The notes beneath the pieces are model-generated. The model did no database searches. It saw nothing but the letters and a program-made list of their open reading frames with translations, and was not told the origin of the DNA. A stretch of 64,000 nt of DNA from Phycomyces nitens (Eukaryota > Mucoromycota > Mucoromycetes > Mucorales > Phycomycetaceae): contig JAHRBC010000001.1 in assembly GCA_022702545.1 (NCBI GenBank), positions 3,720,001 through 3,784,000 of the forward strand. Direction: 5' to 3'. The translations under genes and the position numbers were made by a program. Positions 47,390-60,711 of the stretch are shown in pieces. How positions within the stretch are numbered: position 1 is the stretch's first letter; the number at the start of each line of letters is the position of its first letter.

Positions 47390-49504
47390 ACTATATATTG
47401 TGTTTTTTTATACTCTTTGTTTTGTAATTCTTGAATTTATCCAATATATGTGTATATTTATATTGTTGATATTAGACAGCCAAGACATTACAAGCCATTA
47501 TTCAAATAAATAATAACAATTCAGTTTATAATATACTTTTAGAATATTGCATTGTTGATGGCTCAGATTTCTACAAGATACAAAACTGTGGATATCAAAT
47601 AAAAAACTTTTTTCATAGATACTGTATAAACATGACTCCAGTTCTATTCGTGCTTTATACCATATTATACATAGTACACCACCAATCCCATACCAGTTGA
47701 AACTCAAGACAATTAGGTCAGGATAGTTGCCGACAAGGTTTGCCATTTTCACTATAATATTCTGTAGTGTAGCACCAGCTGTAATTAGATACATTGTTTA
47801 TACGCAAAAGGCGTTTTTTCTTTTTTCTTTTACTAATCGATAAAGACGTATTTAAATAGATTACATTTGAATAGATACTCAAAGGCACAGGGTCGATCGC
47901 GAGTTACTTTTGCAACATATAAGATATAAGGTAATTGATTCTATCAAGAGACTAGCTCTAATATCTATGATATTAATTGGTCTTACTTTAACGAGACTTT
48001 AAAGAAGCTGTATTCTTACAGGAAATTTCTCAAGAAAAAATTAGTCATAATGATCCCTCGGAATCATTGCATTTAAATTTAGCTGTTTTGAGTGGAGTTG
48101 CAGGTTCCAGAGGGAGTACTTGAATCTAACCAACCGTACATCCTGATCATTCAATTTTCGACGAGTCATAATGATCTTACTGTACTAATAAACTTTGTAA
48201 ATGATACATCTATTGTACTATTTATTATTTTGTTTAGTGATAAACATGGTATATTTCTACTATAGCTTGCCTTTTTAACTATATAATAATAATAATAATA
48301 ATAAAACATGGATCCAAAGATCTATAAAGAATGCTTTGGATAAAATATAACAAGATGAAACCAAAGCTAAAATTTGAAAGATTTCCTTGGGTTATTGAGT
48401 TCAAGATTGGAAACATTTAAGCAGCGTGCATTATTTGGTACTTTGTGTTTGTTAAGAGCTGTTTTGGGTCTGGAGATTTATTTTATCCTTGTGGACCTAT
48501 ATATGCTTGTTTATATATAATAAATGTGTCTTGTACTGTCTTTATTATTACTGTTATTATCATTATTATGCTCAATTATAATAGCATGTCTTTTTTTTTT
48601 TGGAACAATTGGTATTCTCCCTGTATGCTATTAATAATATCAAGAATAAATATATCCGAGAATAATCCATCGACTTTACACTGGGAATTATTAAAATATA
48701 TTGATTTTTTTTTGTCTAAATGCTATTGACTAGTAATGACTCAAACAGTTCATAGGTCACATCCAATCCAATTATCTACAAAGACAGTGTAACCACAACA
48801 ATTCGATACATCTTGTGGATCAAGCCGTCTGGAAATTAAAGAGATGGATAATAGACTTGATTACTTTTAGACAATTATCTATTTTCGCAACATTACCCAA
48901 GAGATACTCAAAGATAAATTATAACTAAAGATTTATATTGAATTGAATGTGTCTTTGAAAAAATAAATCCGATATACATGTATTTAGAACTTGTAATTAT
49001 TTTATGATTTAGTGGTTGCTGAACAGAATCCTAGAACATACCACTCTGTCGTTGTGAGTACTATTGTTATTATTCTAAAAAAATGGGCCTCAAAGATATA
49101 AATTTTCTTTCAATCAGTCGCTTAATTTTATTTACGTATAGTTCAATAATAGATCTTGTAAACCCTTATTAGAATCCTTTTATTAACCTTCTCGTGCCTC
49201 TCTAGACTCAAAGTAACTCTGTTTGGCCAATTGAAATATAACCAACAGTATGCGTCAAATTTATTCAATTGTCCTGCCAATAGAATTTCAATCCTGTTAA
49301 AAGATATAAAAAAATAAATGCATCTATTTGATATGTACGTGTTTAATATATTAAAAATATATTCAGTTTGTACAATGTTACTCTGTACTATAGCCATCAC
49401 AATTGTTTTTAGATGCTCCATACTTTCCCGTAAAAAGTTCAAGATTGTAAATGTATTTAAAGCATGTTTTGTTTTATGTTATACATTTAATCTACTAAAA
49501 AACT
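47390..49504. other. Intergenic, about 2.1 kb
   Basis: AT-rich with an (ATA)n run near 48283-48304. No supported gene on either strand. Confidence 0.6.
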
Positions 49505-51331
49505 ATGAAGTGGAAAGGTCTATTGGTGTCGGTCATTGTCTCTGCTTTTATCTGGGCCGTTCCCATAAATTCAATCGAAACAAAATCTCTTGAAGAATTG
49601 GAGCTTGTGCAGGATTTTAGAGTCCCAAAGAATATCGCCTTTTCGTGTTTTTCTGGCGGGTCATCTCATGTTAACTGGGTCATGCTTATAATGGATGAAT
49701 TGGCAGAGAGAGGACATAATTCTATTTACATTACTAGAGTAAGCAGTCTGTAGCTATTATCTGAATCTAGCATAATGGTGAATGTTAAACTATATGCTAC
49801 TAGGATGATCATGCCAGGTTTGGAGAGTCTTACCCGAGAATCAAGTCAATTTCAATAGGGAAAGGCTTGATCAAGGAATGGATTCCAAATATTCCAGGCA
49901 AACGAGGAAACTGGCTAGAGACATCAAAGCTAATACACGGTCCTCTGAGAAGCGAAACCGAAAAAGGTGAATACGAATAATATAGACTTGTTCTTGGTCC
50001 TCATTATTTTGTCAGAGGTTAAATTCTATCGATCTTACTATGCTGAGAACAAGATTGATGTTGCTGTGTGTGACATGTTTGCAACAGTATGTGCTCTTGC
50101 AGCCCATGAGATGAATATTCCTTTTATTATTACTTCTAGTCTCTCAGCATTCCAAGGTATGATCAAAAGAGCCAATCCATACGACTAACATGTCTTGATA
50201 GACTCCAATGCGCCATACATCAACAATGCTCTCAATAACATTGAAGACTATGTAACACTACACCAATCATTTTACAAGCGCTTCTATACAACTGTAATCT
50301 TGCCATTCTATGCCAAATATCATTCAAAGAAAATGTCCAGGGAATTTATTCAAAAACTTAATGATGTTGGCCTGACGTGGTTTAATGGAAATGAGGCCGA
50401 GCTTTGGGGAAAGTCGCTGAAGCTAGTCAATACTGTATTTGGATTTGAGCCTGCCCGACCACTTGGCCCACTTGTTGAGTTTGTTGGTCCAATTATTCCA
50501 TACAAGCATTCACCACTAACAAACAGCTTGGAATATTATCTAAATTCTCATAAAAGAGTTGTCTATATCGCTTTTGGACAGCACGCTTTTATAGACTCGC
50601 ACGATGCTGAGCTCATTCTGACTGCTATGCTCGAATGTGTTGAGCAAGGTGTTCTCGATGGAGTTATCTGGGCAACTGTTCATTCGATGAATCATTTTCC
50701 GGCTCTTGTGAAAACCTCTAGAAACAACACATATAAAGGTTCCGATATTCTCGAAAACAAGGTTTCTTTTATTCGACTTCTCAAATGGGCTCCCCAGTAT
50801 GCTATTCTTCAGCATCCCTCTGTAATCATGTTCTTGACGCATGGCGGAGCTGGCTCACTACACGAAGCCTTGTTTGCTGGAAAGCGTCTAGTTGTATACC
50901 CCTTTTCTGGAGACCAGCCTGGTACTGCACTCAATGTCGAGAGATCAAATCTTGGTGCCATACTTGACTATAAGAAATCCCAATCTAATGCCAACAAAGT
51001 GATTGAATGTGTAGCCAGGGATCTTGGTAAAAAGCTTCAAATTAATGTCAATCGGTACAAGGCCCTCGTTCAAATTCATGCAAAAACCGGGCCTCGGCGT
51101 GGTGCTGATCTAGTTGAAGAGGTTGGATTCATGAGCATGAATGGGGCACTACCTCACCGCTACGAAATCTCTCGGAATATGTCGGTCGTGAAAGCATATA
51201 ACATGGATGTGCACGCTGCGTGGGTTTCAATTGTCCTAGGATGTGCTGTTCTGTCTTGTTTTTGTATAAAAAGAGTAGTATCAAGCATTGTACAAAATCT
51301 GAAAGATGCACAAAAACTAAAAACTATCTAG
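49505..51331 (+). CDS. Membrane-anchored UDP-glycosyltransferase (GT1/UGT)
   Basis: Four exons (49505-49738, 49804-49966, 50016-50156, 50202-51331) give 555 residues. An N-terminal signal peptide (WKGLLVSVIVSAFIWAVPI) leads to the acceptor domain with the catalytic-type His in FSGGSSHVNWVM. The donor domain carries the UGT signature: LLKWAPQYAILQHPSV, FLTHGGAGSLHEALFAGK and FSGDQPGTALN. A C-terminal membrane span (AWVSIVLGCAVLSCFCI) with a Lys-rich cytosolic tail completes the layout of animal-like ER UGTs. It would transfer a sugar from a UDP-sugar to a small hydrophobic acceptor; neither is predictable. Confidence 0.9.
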
Positions 51332-52414
51332 CATTGATAATCTAGCATGGTAGTCTTTTCTATTGACTGATTATTGAAATTGAGTCATTTGGATATTTAA
51401 TAAAATCAATATATCCTTACTGCCTTTACTTTTTGATAATTGAGCTCATATAAATAAGAGGTCTAATTAAGCTAATATTTTACCGATATTCCTATAGCAA
51501 GAATATCCTGGTTGATTCTTCAAGGGCAGATTTATATGCTCGGACAAAAATGCCAGGCCTTTACAGACCAACCTAAATTTAAACTCTTGGATAGATACAT
51601 GTACATGTACATATAAATCTTGCGTTAAAACTGCTTTGTAAACCCCTCGTATTAATAAATAATAATGATAATAATAATAAAAAAAGGGATTTACAAGCAC
51701 TTATTTTTAATCGGAAAAGCCGGTTTCTAAATACAACTATTTCTTGAAAGTAAAAGGAACATTTAATCAAATATGCAAACTGGTCCAATAATACCGAGAC
51801 CTTGCTAATACCAAGGAGTGTGAATTTATTTTCTTTTGAGATTAATGAATGCCACAAAAACTTTGTTTTGTATATCAGTGATATGAACACAAACCTTACA
51901 ATATGTGATACAAAAGTATTATAATTTTGTGCTTTGGGCTAATATATGGGTGTAGGAGTCTTTGGAATGGCGACGGTATTCTCTTAAACGAATTGACATT
52001 TGTAAACTTCAGCTGCTATTATGTCAGATGGTGGTGTTTAGGATACAGAGCTGGAAATTGGACTTTCTCCTGCTGCATATTTATCTAGAGACATTTGTGC
52101 GTGTAAATCTGATAAATATAATTCATGGTAATGTCTATTTGATAGAATTAGCTCGATTGCGTCAATTGATATAGGAAGAGTAGCAATTGTCCAATACTTT
52201 GTTTCAAACTTAACAAGACATCCGGATTTCTTTTTGGTGTGTACAAAACCCCCATGAACAAAGAGAAAAAAACAAGGTAAACCAGGCGACTAAAAAAGAG
52301 ATCAAGAACGAGGACTTGGGATGACAAAACTCCGATATAAACACGTGACATAATGCAACTTCTTTAAATGTCAATCTTTGGATTTTGTCTCTTTGCATTC
52401 CATCATCATCACTC
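51332..52414. other. Intergenic, about 1.1 kb
   Basis: No supported gene; short AT-rich repeats only. Confidence 0.6.
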
Positions 52415-54114
52415 ATGCCTACCGCATACAATTCTCGCCCATATGACATTGGTAATTCCAAACAACCTCAAGAACATTTGATAAAAGGATCCCAAAAAAA
52501 AAACATGGCTAATATTATGCAAATCGCACTATTTCTAAAGTGCTCTTTGGAGCTACTGGAGTTACGGGTTACCATACAGCAGAGTACTTGCTCAATAAAG
52601 GAGACAAGGTAAGCCGAGTAAAAAGGATCTTACCGAGAATTCAGACTTAGAGAGTGTCAAAAAATAATAATCACTATCCACAGACCATAAAATGGGCAAT
52701 AGGTGGCCGCAGTCTGGCCAAACTCGAAAAAGTCAAGGAAAAATTGATAGCTTTGGATGAATATGCAAAGGTAAAGCAATGAATTGATTAATACGGTCCA
52801 TTATATACTATGAGCTCACCGGCAATTTTTTGTATGAATTCTATAGACTCTTGATATTCTGATAGCTGACACAAGTGATCCAAACTCTCTGGACAAATTA
52901 TTAGCAAAAACACGAGTTGTTATTAACCTAGTTGGTACGTTGGATAACATTGTCTTTAGATTTTGTGGGCTAATTTTCTATCATTTAATAGGTCCATTTA
53001 CAAAATACGGTACTCCTGTTGTGGAAGCCTGCTTGAGACAAAAGACGCATTATGTAGACATAACAGGCGAATACAATTGGATCCGTCAGATAATCCTTCA
53101 TTTCCATGAAAAGGCCGAGGCTGAAAACGTTATTATTGTACCCGCCTGTGGATTTGATTCTATCCCAAGTGATTTGGGTACATTCATGTAAGCACCACTA
53201 GATATTATCGTGCTTGTTCTTATTGGCTTTATATAAAAAAGGGTTGTGGATCATTTGAAAAAACAGCATGGATTAGCTACAGAAAGTGTAAAAATGTCGG
53301 TAATAGATATCCTTGGCTGCCTCTCGGGTGGAACAATTCACTCTTGCTTGATTGCCATGACAGACGACACCATCACTGGTCCTGACTCAGTCGATCCTTA
53401 CTTACTATCATCTACACGCGGACTAACTAAACCCTCGCTTCCATGGCCACATCGTGACAGAGACTTCCATGGGTTGTGGCAGGCATTTTTCATCATGTCT
53501 GCTGTCAATGAAAAGATTGTCCTGCGTAGTTGGGATATTCAACACAAACGTGGCAAGGACTATGGCCGTCTTTTTACCTATCACGAATCCCAATCTATGC
53601 CATTTATCCAAGCCATATTATTCTCAATTGCATTCTTTGTGTTCTTGCCGATGATCAGTGTATTGTCCAAGAACAAATTCTGTCTCAAGAAGATTCAGCA
53701 GCTGTTGCCTGAAAGTGGAATAGGACCTACTGACGAGGAAATTGCAAAGGGATATTCATCAATGGAGTTCTTGGCAACAGCAGAAACTCAACCATATGAT
53801 GACCCAGTACAGGTCCGAGGAATTGTCAAAGGTATAAAGGCTGCTAGAGAAACCATTGTCTGGAATTGAGAGGCTGATTGCTAATGTCTGTAATATCTCT
53901 CTCTCTAGGCTTTGGTGATCCCGGTTATTCAGAGACCTGTCGTATGGCCTCAGAGTCTGCTTTGTCTATCATCAAGAGTCTTGACACTCTTCCAGGAAAA
54001 GAAGGAGGTGTTCTTACACCAGCCACTGCATTTGGAAATGTACTCTTGGATCGCTTGAGAGCTGACAATGGAATGATCTTTGAAGTCGAAGAAGTCTCGA
54101 ACCCTAAAAAATAA
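52415..54114 (+). CDS. Saccharopine-dehydrogenase-like oxidoreductase
   Basis: Seven exons (52415-52451, 52541-52608, 52684-52770, 52847-52934, 52992-53187, 53242-53831, 53909-54114) give 423 residues. The Rossmann motif is VLFGATGVTGYHTAEYLL, followed by KWAIGGRSLAKLEKV and the block GPFTKYGTPVVEACL..THYVDITGE. ACGFDSIPSDLG comes next and a hydrophobic segment (LFSIAFFVFLPMISVL) sits near residue 310. This is the SCCPDH / trans-acting enoyl reductase group, not the lysine-pathway enzyme itself. Its physiological substrate is unknown. Membrane or lipid-droplet association is suggested by the hydrophobic segment. Confidence 0.9.
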
Positions 54115-54542
54115 ACCAAAGGATTTCTCTTATTTTATCCCCAAAAAAAAGTACAACACAATAATAATCTTGGTCCCTTGATGATTTCTAGAAATGCAAA
54201 CTTTAAAGAGACTTTACGCTCGCCACTAAATTTATTTCAAAATGTTAATAAACACTGCCTCTGATAGCTATTGATCTTTATTAAACTGTCTATGGGGCAT
54301 TTCTGAGGGCTCTCTAAGAATTCTTGAAAAGATCAGAAGCTTAAAAACATATACAATTGCATGTAGCAAGTGAATAGTTCTCACTCCATGTAGTTCTTTA
54401 AAGCTTCCCTTTGATAATTAAACCCCAGCCCGTTGGCGTTGCACTGTGTCGACACGGACCTGAACAAGGCCGACTCCCTTTTTCAAATTGAGGCTTGCCA
54501 CTATCGGACTTTTTATCCTCCTTTCTTGCAACCCTATATCAA
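54115..54542. other. Intergenic, about 430 bp
   Basis: No supported gene. The opposite-strand frame here is a shadow of the THOC7-like exons and their leader. Confidence 0.5.
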
Positions 54543-55684
54543 ATGGACGAAGGTGACCTGGTAGCTTCAACAAATGGACCTCCTGGAACACATACTTATG
54601 CAGTCTAATGTCAGAATCAATGCTAAAAACACGTCTGGCGATGGATGACCGGCCAGTGAAAAATCTAGAAAAGAAAGTCAGTTCATGGCTGGCACATCTA
54701 CCAAATGAATCCATAGAATCAGCGCAAGTGTCTTGTTATTTCTTGTAATCAATTAAAACACGAGCATGTAGACTAACAATTAACCTACATTAGAAAGAGC
54801 AATTGTGATGCGCTCTTGATTCAGATATCCAATTATCAAACAAGTATCGAGAGACATCCACTCATTCAAGAAGCAAATACTAAAGATATCACGAAATATG
54901 CTGATATTGTTGAAGACACTGGTAAGACAATCCCAATTAAAAAAAATTAAATACAACGACAATGGACCGCATCAGGCTTATCTAGAATGATCTAGTCAAG
55001 AAGGAAATTGAAGCAAGAGACCAGATTTCGGATTTGAAAGAGGATCTGAAAAAGGCCCAAAAGGTCCGAGACAACAAGTTGGAATATGACCAAGTAGCTC
55101 GCGAGATTCTCAAGTTGGAAACGAGAGAAGCTTATCACGAGTAAGTTGTATAAGAATAACATTTAGGTGATGTATAGGCAAAGGTAAGATTAACTATGTA
55201 TCACTGCTTACCATTCAGGTCAATAACTCAGCTACAGAGCGATATTGATATGCTAAGACGCGAGAAGCTTAACAAGGAAGAAGCATTGAGCTCAAGAAAA
55301 AGAAAGTTTGGAGAAATGATTGAAATTGTAAAACGCCTTCAGAAAGACATTGAAGAAGAGCGAGCAAGAGGGGTAAAATACTATTATTATTTTTTGTTTG
55401 GTACCAAGATCGAATAGCTCGTGTTGCTGATGAACCATCTAATTCAACAGCACAAAACCCAAAAGATCCTTATGGATATGGGACGAGACTACGAATCCTC
55501 GGACGATGAATCAATTCATGGAGATGATCATGAGAGTTCACCAGAAGCAGACGCGTTGGGGACAGCTGGAAACTTTCATCGTTTCCAAGAGAGAGACAAT
55601 GATGATGATGATGAAGGAGAGGACGAAGAGGGAATGGTTCCTGATGGGGAGGATGGTGCCGTGGTATTTAATGAAGCAAATTGA
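54543..55684 (+). CDS. THOC7-like subunit of the THO complex
   Basis: Proposed exons are 54543-54552, 54615-54727, 54799-54922, 54996-55140, 55219-55372 and a last exon from 55418 or 55451 to 55684, giving 270 or 259 residues. The THOC7 pattern is LKTRLAMDDRPVKNLEKK, then a helix with CDALLIQISNYQTSIERHP, then KKAQKVRDNKLEYDQVAREIL, followed by coiled coil. The acidic tail (SSDDESIHGDD, NDDDDEGEDEE) is typical of export factors. THO couples transcription to mRNA export. Exon 1 codes only four residues, and the acceptor of exon 3 is AAAG; both are less certain. The gene converges with the SDR, with 69 bp between stops. Confidence 0.75.
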
Positions 55685-55753
55685 AGGACAAGTGTATTTT
55701 GCCAATACAAGTTAGGGATAAAAGTTATAAAGAAAATGTCTGTTCTAGATAGT

Positions 55754-56857
55754 TTATATATAATCCTTGACCAAAATGCGACTAATATCATATAATTTAT
55801 CTTGAAGGGCCTCATCAGATTCTAGTTTGTTTACTTGAGGACTGACTGCACAATTACTCCAGTAAAGGCCACTCTTTTCTTCGACTTCTGGGGCTGTGGC
55901 AAGATAAAGTACTGTCTGGGCACCTTGAATGGGTGACTTTGTGAAAGGGAAGAATAAAGATAATATCATTGTGGGAATAATATTGCTCCATTCACTTTCC
56001 CTCGTCATAATCGTGGTTCTGACTGTACCTGGATGGCACACATTAAATGTAATGCCTTTATCCGAAAACTTTCTGCTCAAATAATAAGTGTTCAGAGCAT
56101 TTGCAAATTTCGATTGACTGTAGGCAGTCACCACCGAGAACTTGCGCTCCAACTGGAGATCATCAAAGTTAATGGTTGCCCACTGCATTATACTACTGCC
56201 GACATTAACAACTCTCGAAGGTTTTGATGCGGCAAGAATTGGCAATAAGAGTTCGGTCAATAAGAAAGGAGCAAGGTAGTTGATCCCAAACTAAGTTTTG
56301 GTGCTATCAGTACTCGGTTGATAGTATAGTGTAAACTAAATATCTTACATTGCTTTCAAAGCCGTCTCCTGTTTCTTGACGGGTCGAAGTGTATACTCCG
56401 GCATTGTTGATAAGAAGATGTAGCTCATTTTGAGTGGCAATAAATGTTGTTGCAAAATCCTTGATGCTCTGCAGACTGGACAATTCCACAAACCCCAAGA
56501 TGACTTTGTCGCTGCCAGATAAAAGGCGAATATCTTGCAAGGCTTGCTTTGACTTTTCGGATTCCCGGCAACCAATAATAACGGTAGCATTTCGCTTGGC
56601 TAGATCAATTGCAATTTCTTTACCGATTCCATCATTGGCACCTATTCAAATGGATAAATGAACTGTCCTGTAAAGCATGTAAAGCATAGAGGCATACCTG
56701 TAACGAGAGCTACTTTTCCTTCAAGGTTTGTACGGCTATAATTCCACTCTTTACCGAATATCTTTCCGAGAGGTTGAAAAAACGAAGGCTTTTCGGCACC
56801 TGTGTATGTTTGATCTGCACTGTAGGCAACTTTTATCTGATCTCCTGAGGTTGTCAT
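55754..56857 (-). CDS. Short-chain dehydrogenase/reductase, retinol-dehydrogenase-like
   Basis: Three exons (56857-56698, 56641-56349, 56290-55754) give 329 residues. The cofactor motif is VALVTGANDGIGKEIA with Arg in IIGCRES, pointing to NADP(H). LLINNAGVY, the catalytic Ser in VNVGSS and the YSQSK Tyr/Lys pair complete the SDR active site. CHPGTVRT and a C-terminal extension resemble WW-domain oxidoreductase / RDH11-13-type enzymes. Substrate is unknown. The first 40 residues before the Rossmann fold are longer than in minimal SDRs and may place the protein on a membrane. Confidence 0.9.
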
Positions 56858-59173
56858 TTTCTTTATAAATATTTTGAACGGTTTAAAAGTGATAAAATAA
56901 ATCTATTCTTTTTTCTTGATCCTTTTATTCATTTATTATAGTGTATATAATTTATACATACACAAATATGTGACATTCTTTCCCAAGATAGCAGTAGCAT
57001 TAATAATCAATAGATGCTGAGATTGTATAGTATAATATATATATATATATATTCTGTATTTATTGGCATAACTAGTAGTTATACTGTGCGACCTTTGAAA
57101 GGTATAGAAATGAGGAAAAGAGAGAAAATATGCAAGTACTATTTTTGTGTCGCGTTTTCTGTATAGCATTTAGCTTCAGCCACAGTTGGTACAATATAAC
57201 ATGATAATAGTATTGTAGGCTGATATATATTTTCTATTGTTAAATTTTAATATCAGTTAATAATTACCATAAGAGAAATCAATGTGCTCGTCTTTGATCG
57301 TACAGAATACGCGTATTTCTTTATTTGGGTCCAAAGTACTTGCTTCCGACCGCACGCATTTAAACACCCCATTCTGATAAGCAATTGAATTTCATACAAT
57401 ATTTATCTGATATATATGAAAAGAACTTCTTTTTTTTAGTATGCTTGTGAATAATAAAAAAAAATACAATATAAAGACTAGATTAGTATTCTCAACTCCA
57501 TAATTGAATATTGTGTAAAGATCTTATTGCTTCAAACTGAGGTTATTTATACAAAAAAAACCGAGCCATTTTTGATTTGAATATCACAATCTACAAACTT
57601 ATTACTCTTCTTATGCGAGTAAAAGTAAATGATCGTTCTTTAGGAACCTTCCTTTGTATCAGGGATTATAGGAAACACCTTTAAAAGTTAGGGATTCCAG
57701 TCCAAATCTGAAAGGGATCATTTGTCCAAAAACCCATATAAGTATAATTCCGGGGAATATAAGTGCGTTAAAACCCAATTGAGATAATATAGTCTTTGAG
57801 AATTCAAAAAAAAGGTGTAATTATAGGCCTAACAATACTCTTCATGATATATTAAATGATATATAGCTAAAGTAATGTCAGATATTATCCATTATAATAT
57901 AAGCGAGAGTACAATTCAACAGTTCAAAATAAGCGGTTTAATCGACCAAGCCTCTCGGGTTTATGTAGTACCTTTTAGTCAGGTCTATATCCATAAGAAC
58001 ATAAGCTTCTATACACTGTCGAGTTTATAGGTCTCTTGACTTTAAAATTTTTCTCTTGGTTATCAGAAAAAGTTTCCCCCAATATCCCTACAGATACCAA
58101 GAGAGCATCATGTAAAGACATGTGGGGATACTTGGCCATAAGTACAAAAAGACAAAACACATCTACAGTGCCGACTTGATAGAAAATCAATTTAATATTT
58201 ACCAAAATTCAATTGAGCACCTCTTGTAATAGAAAACTTACCGAAAATCACTCAAACCAATGTGTTTGTAGTTCATACATATATATCAAAGCATTGGTTT
58301 GAAATATGATTGATAATGGGCTTATTTTGACCAAATTGTTGTATACAACATAATCGTAGGTGGAAACATTAAGACATATTAACAATATTGAAACATATTG
58401 AGTAACCGACCTATTTAAAGTGCATTAAAGTGTGTATCTTTCCAAATGCATTATCCATACGTTAAGACACACTAAAAACTATTCCCAACACACCAGTTGA
58501 TAGTACCAAGTAAAATAACAAGTCATATCTGATAGTTGGTAGAGAGAACAGACATTACATGATATCATCATATCATCACTAGCACTCATCTTAATGTCTA
58601 TATAAACGCACAATATAAACAGCAATAGTCTTCATCTTATTCACAAATTATTTCTCTCTTAATAAACAAAGTCTCGCTGTATTTGTCGTGATTTATTTTT
58701 CTCTGATTTAACACAAATAGAATATTGAATTTTGCTTTTAGCTCTAGAGTTCTACAGCTTTAAAAATTGCTATAATACACATATGCATACTAGTAGAGAC
58801 AGCTCAATCGCAGCCTACACCTGCATCTTAAGACGAGTTAAAATCAGTAGGAGGTACATTGAGTCTACTGGAAGAATAAAACAAATGATCTAAAGTTGGT
58901 AAAGGGGTATTAGGAATATTAGAATAAATGAAAAAAAAAGAATATTGCCTGTGAGCTATAGAAAGTCAAACAAGCTTATATCCACTAAAACATAATATAA
59001 TAAAAGGTTGGTGTTTTTAGTTTGGCAAGAAAACTTGTATTTAACAGTATTGACGTTTGCTTTGAATAGGTTTATTATTTTTGATGATTATGAGTTTTTA
59101 TGCTTTCACGCAATCAATGAACTCGAAGAATATTATTCTTTATATTTCTTGATAGACATTAACTGATGTTCTT
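56858..59173. other. Gene-poor region with coding-like scraps on the minus strand
   Basis: No intact gene. The minus strand reads several stop-bounded pieces that look once-coding. At 57266-57373, after a CTTATCAG acceptor, a 36-residue exon-like piece contains EIRVFCTIKDEHIDFSYGN, reminiscent of the end of a SET domain. At about 57670-57810 lies a hydrophobic piece with GIILIWVFGQMIPFRFG. At 57975-58205 there is a 76-codon frame. They do not join into a gene I can name. Confidence 0.4.
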
Positions 59174-59652
59174 CTACTTTTGACAACCGTTCGACTGAAT
59201 AGTTTTATTCATGAATCCCACATTATTGAAAGGATAATCAGTGAATAGAAACATTCCGCGAGTATTGTCCATGTCCATGTATTCTTTGATCGCAGCTGAT
59301 ATACGGATGGTTGTGGCAGTATTAACTTGTTGATCTATATGATGTATAATTAATACATTTGGGGTTTGGATACAATAATTATACTTGCTTCTTCCGCCGA
59401 TACGATTAACTTTGACTAGAAATGAATCTTCAGTAGTATATCCAAAATAAATAGAATCTACAATGTTTACGGTGACTAGACACAGCTACAGGAATACCGT
59501 TAGACATTGATAAGTCTATATGAATATGAATAGATTTCTCAACTTGCATTTTCTGGCTTTTCACTAATTTCAGAAATGATTGCCACGACTTTCTTGTTAA
59601 AAGAAACAAGATCTTTTGGTAGCCGACTTGTAATAATTTCAATAATTGGCAT
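59174..59652 (-). pseudogene. MIF-type tautomerase, apparently degenerate
   Basis: From ATG 59652 the frame reads MPIIEIITSRLPKDLV, VVAIISEISEKPENAS, so the catalytic Pro directly follows Met as in the tautomerase superfamily. A stop follows at once, and similarity continues one base out of frame with SIHIHIDLSMSNGIPVAV. Removing a 55-nt GT-AG intron then gives SSHLKVNRIGG, the counterpart of the MIF SIGKIGG block. Further on, AAIKEYMDMDNTRGMFL and FTDYPFNNVGFMNKT match the MIF C-terminus (..YINYYDMNAANVGWNNSTF). The frameshift, and a possible 50-nt intron that does not preserve frame, suggest a pseudogene. A functional gene with unusual splicing is not excluded. Confidence 0.65.
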
Positions 59653-60711
59653 TCTTAAAGACTTTGGAGAAAACTATATTGTTTATTGTTCTTTTATATT
59701 CCCCAGCTCCCAGTCTTATGACTGACCTTTTCTTTTTGAGAATATGTAGCATCCTTATAAACAACTAAGAATTTTATGCATTAAAAATTGATATTACCTT
59801 TAGTACACCCCCACTTTATTTACCTATTTATATCTTTATCCTACTAAAAAGTGTATATATTATTATTAGAATCCCAGAAAACAAATATCTCAAACGTCTT
59901 TTTATCTTGATATATATATATATATATATATTCAGAATATCTGTTTTTTTTTTTAAAAAAAAAGCATAATCAATATTTATTTTACAAAGTGCAATGTAAA
60001 TTAAAGACATTTACTTGGACCAAAGAATAAAATAAGCTATTTGTTTTTTGCTTGAATATTGTTTTATTCTGTACCAATGATTATTATATGCATTAGTATG
60101 TAAGTTATCTATACATGTTCCGCGTATTCTTACATAATGTTAACCTGGGCCGTTTGATATCACTGCACCTCAATAATTGATTTTTATAGACTTGTTCTTG
60201 GATTGTTTAAGAATACAAAATCTTACTAATAATAGTGGTGATTAATTAAGACTCCATATAATAGAGTTAATACCACATCCTTTTAATTTTATACAACCTT
60301 CTTCTCATCGAAATCACACATGTCTCATCAGAACAACAACAAAAGCATTGGAGGACAAAAGGAGATTATAGTGTTATAGAAAACTGTTATTGGTGAAGCT
60401 TTTATGAATGGATCTCCTCAGGTTATTTCTTAAAAGATTAACATACCTATACAACCAATATACGATACAATCAAAAGACGGAGATACTAAAAGTACATTT
60501 CTCAAGAAATAAAAAAATACAAGCTTTAAATGAGCGCAATCAACACCATTTTTAAAGGAACGAAGAAAAAAGCCAACCAGAGATCGGATCATGTCATTTA
60601 GGATGAGTCAAGATTCCTGATTTTTCCTAAAGACAAAAACATAATTCACAGAATACGATGATTATTCTCATTTATATAGTAATTAGTATACTCTTATATT
60701 ATTATAAAAGA
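59653..60711. other. AT-rich stretch without a gene
   Basis: Nothing supported. A perfect T11A9 tract lies at 59944-59963, and an AT run just before it. Confidence 0.55.

Noticed and set aside
49318..49593. 91-codon plus-strand ORF overlapping the UGT start
   Set aside because: Out of frame with the UGT, whose ATG is followed by a good signal peptide and family similarity.
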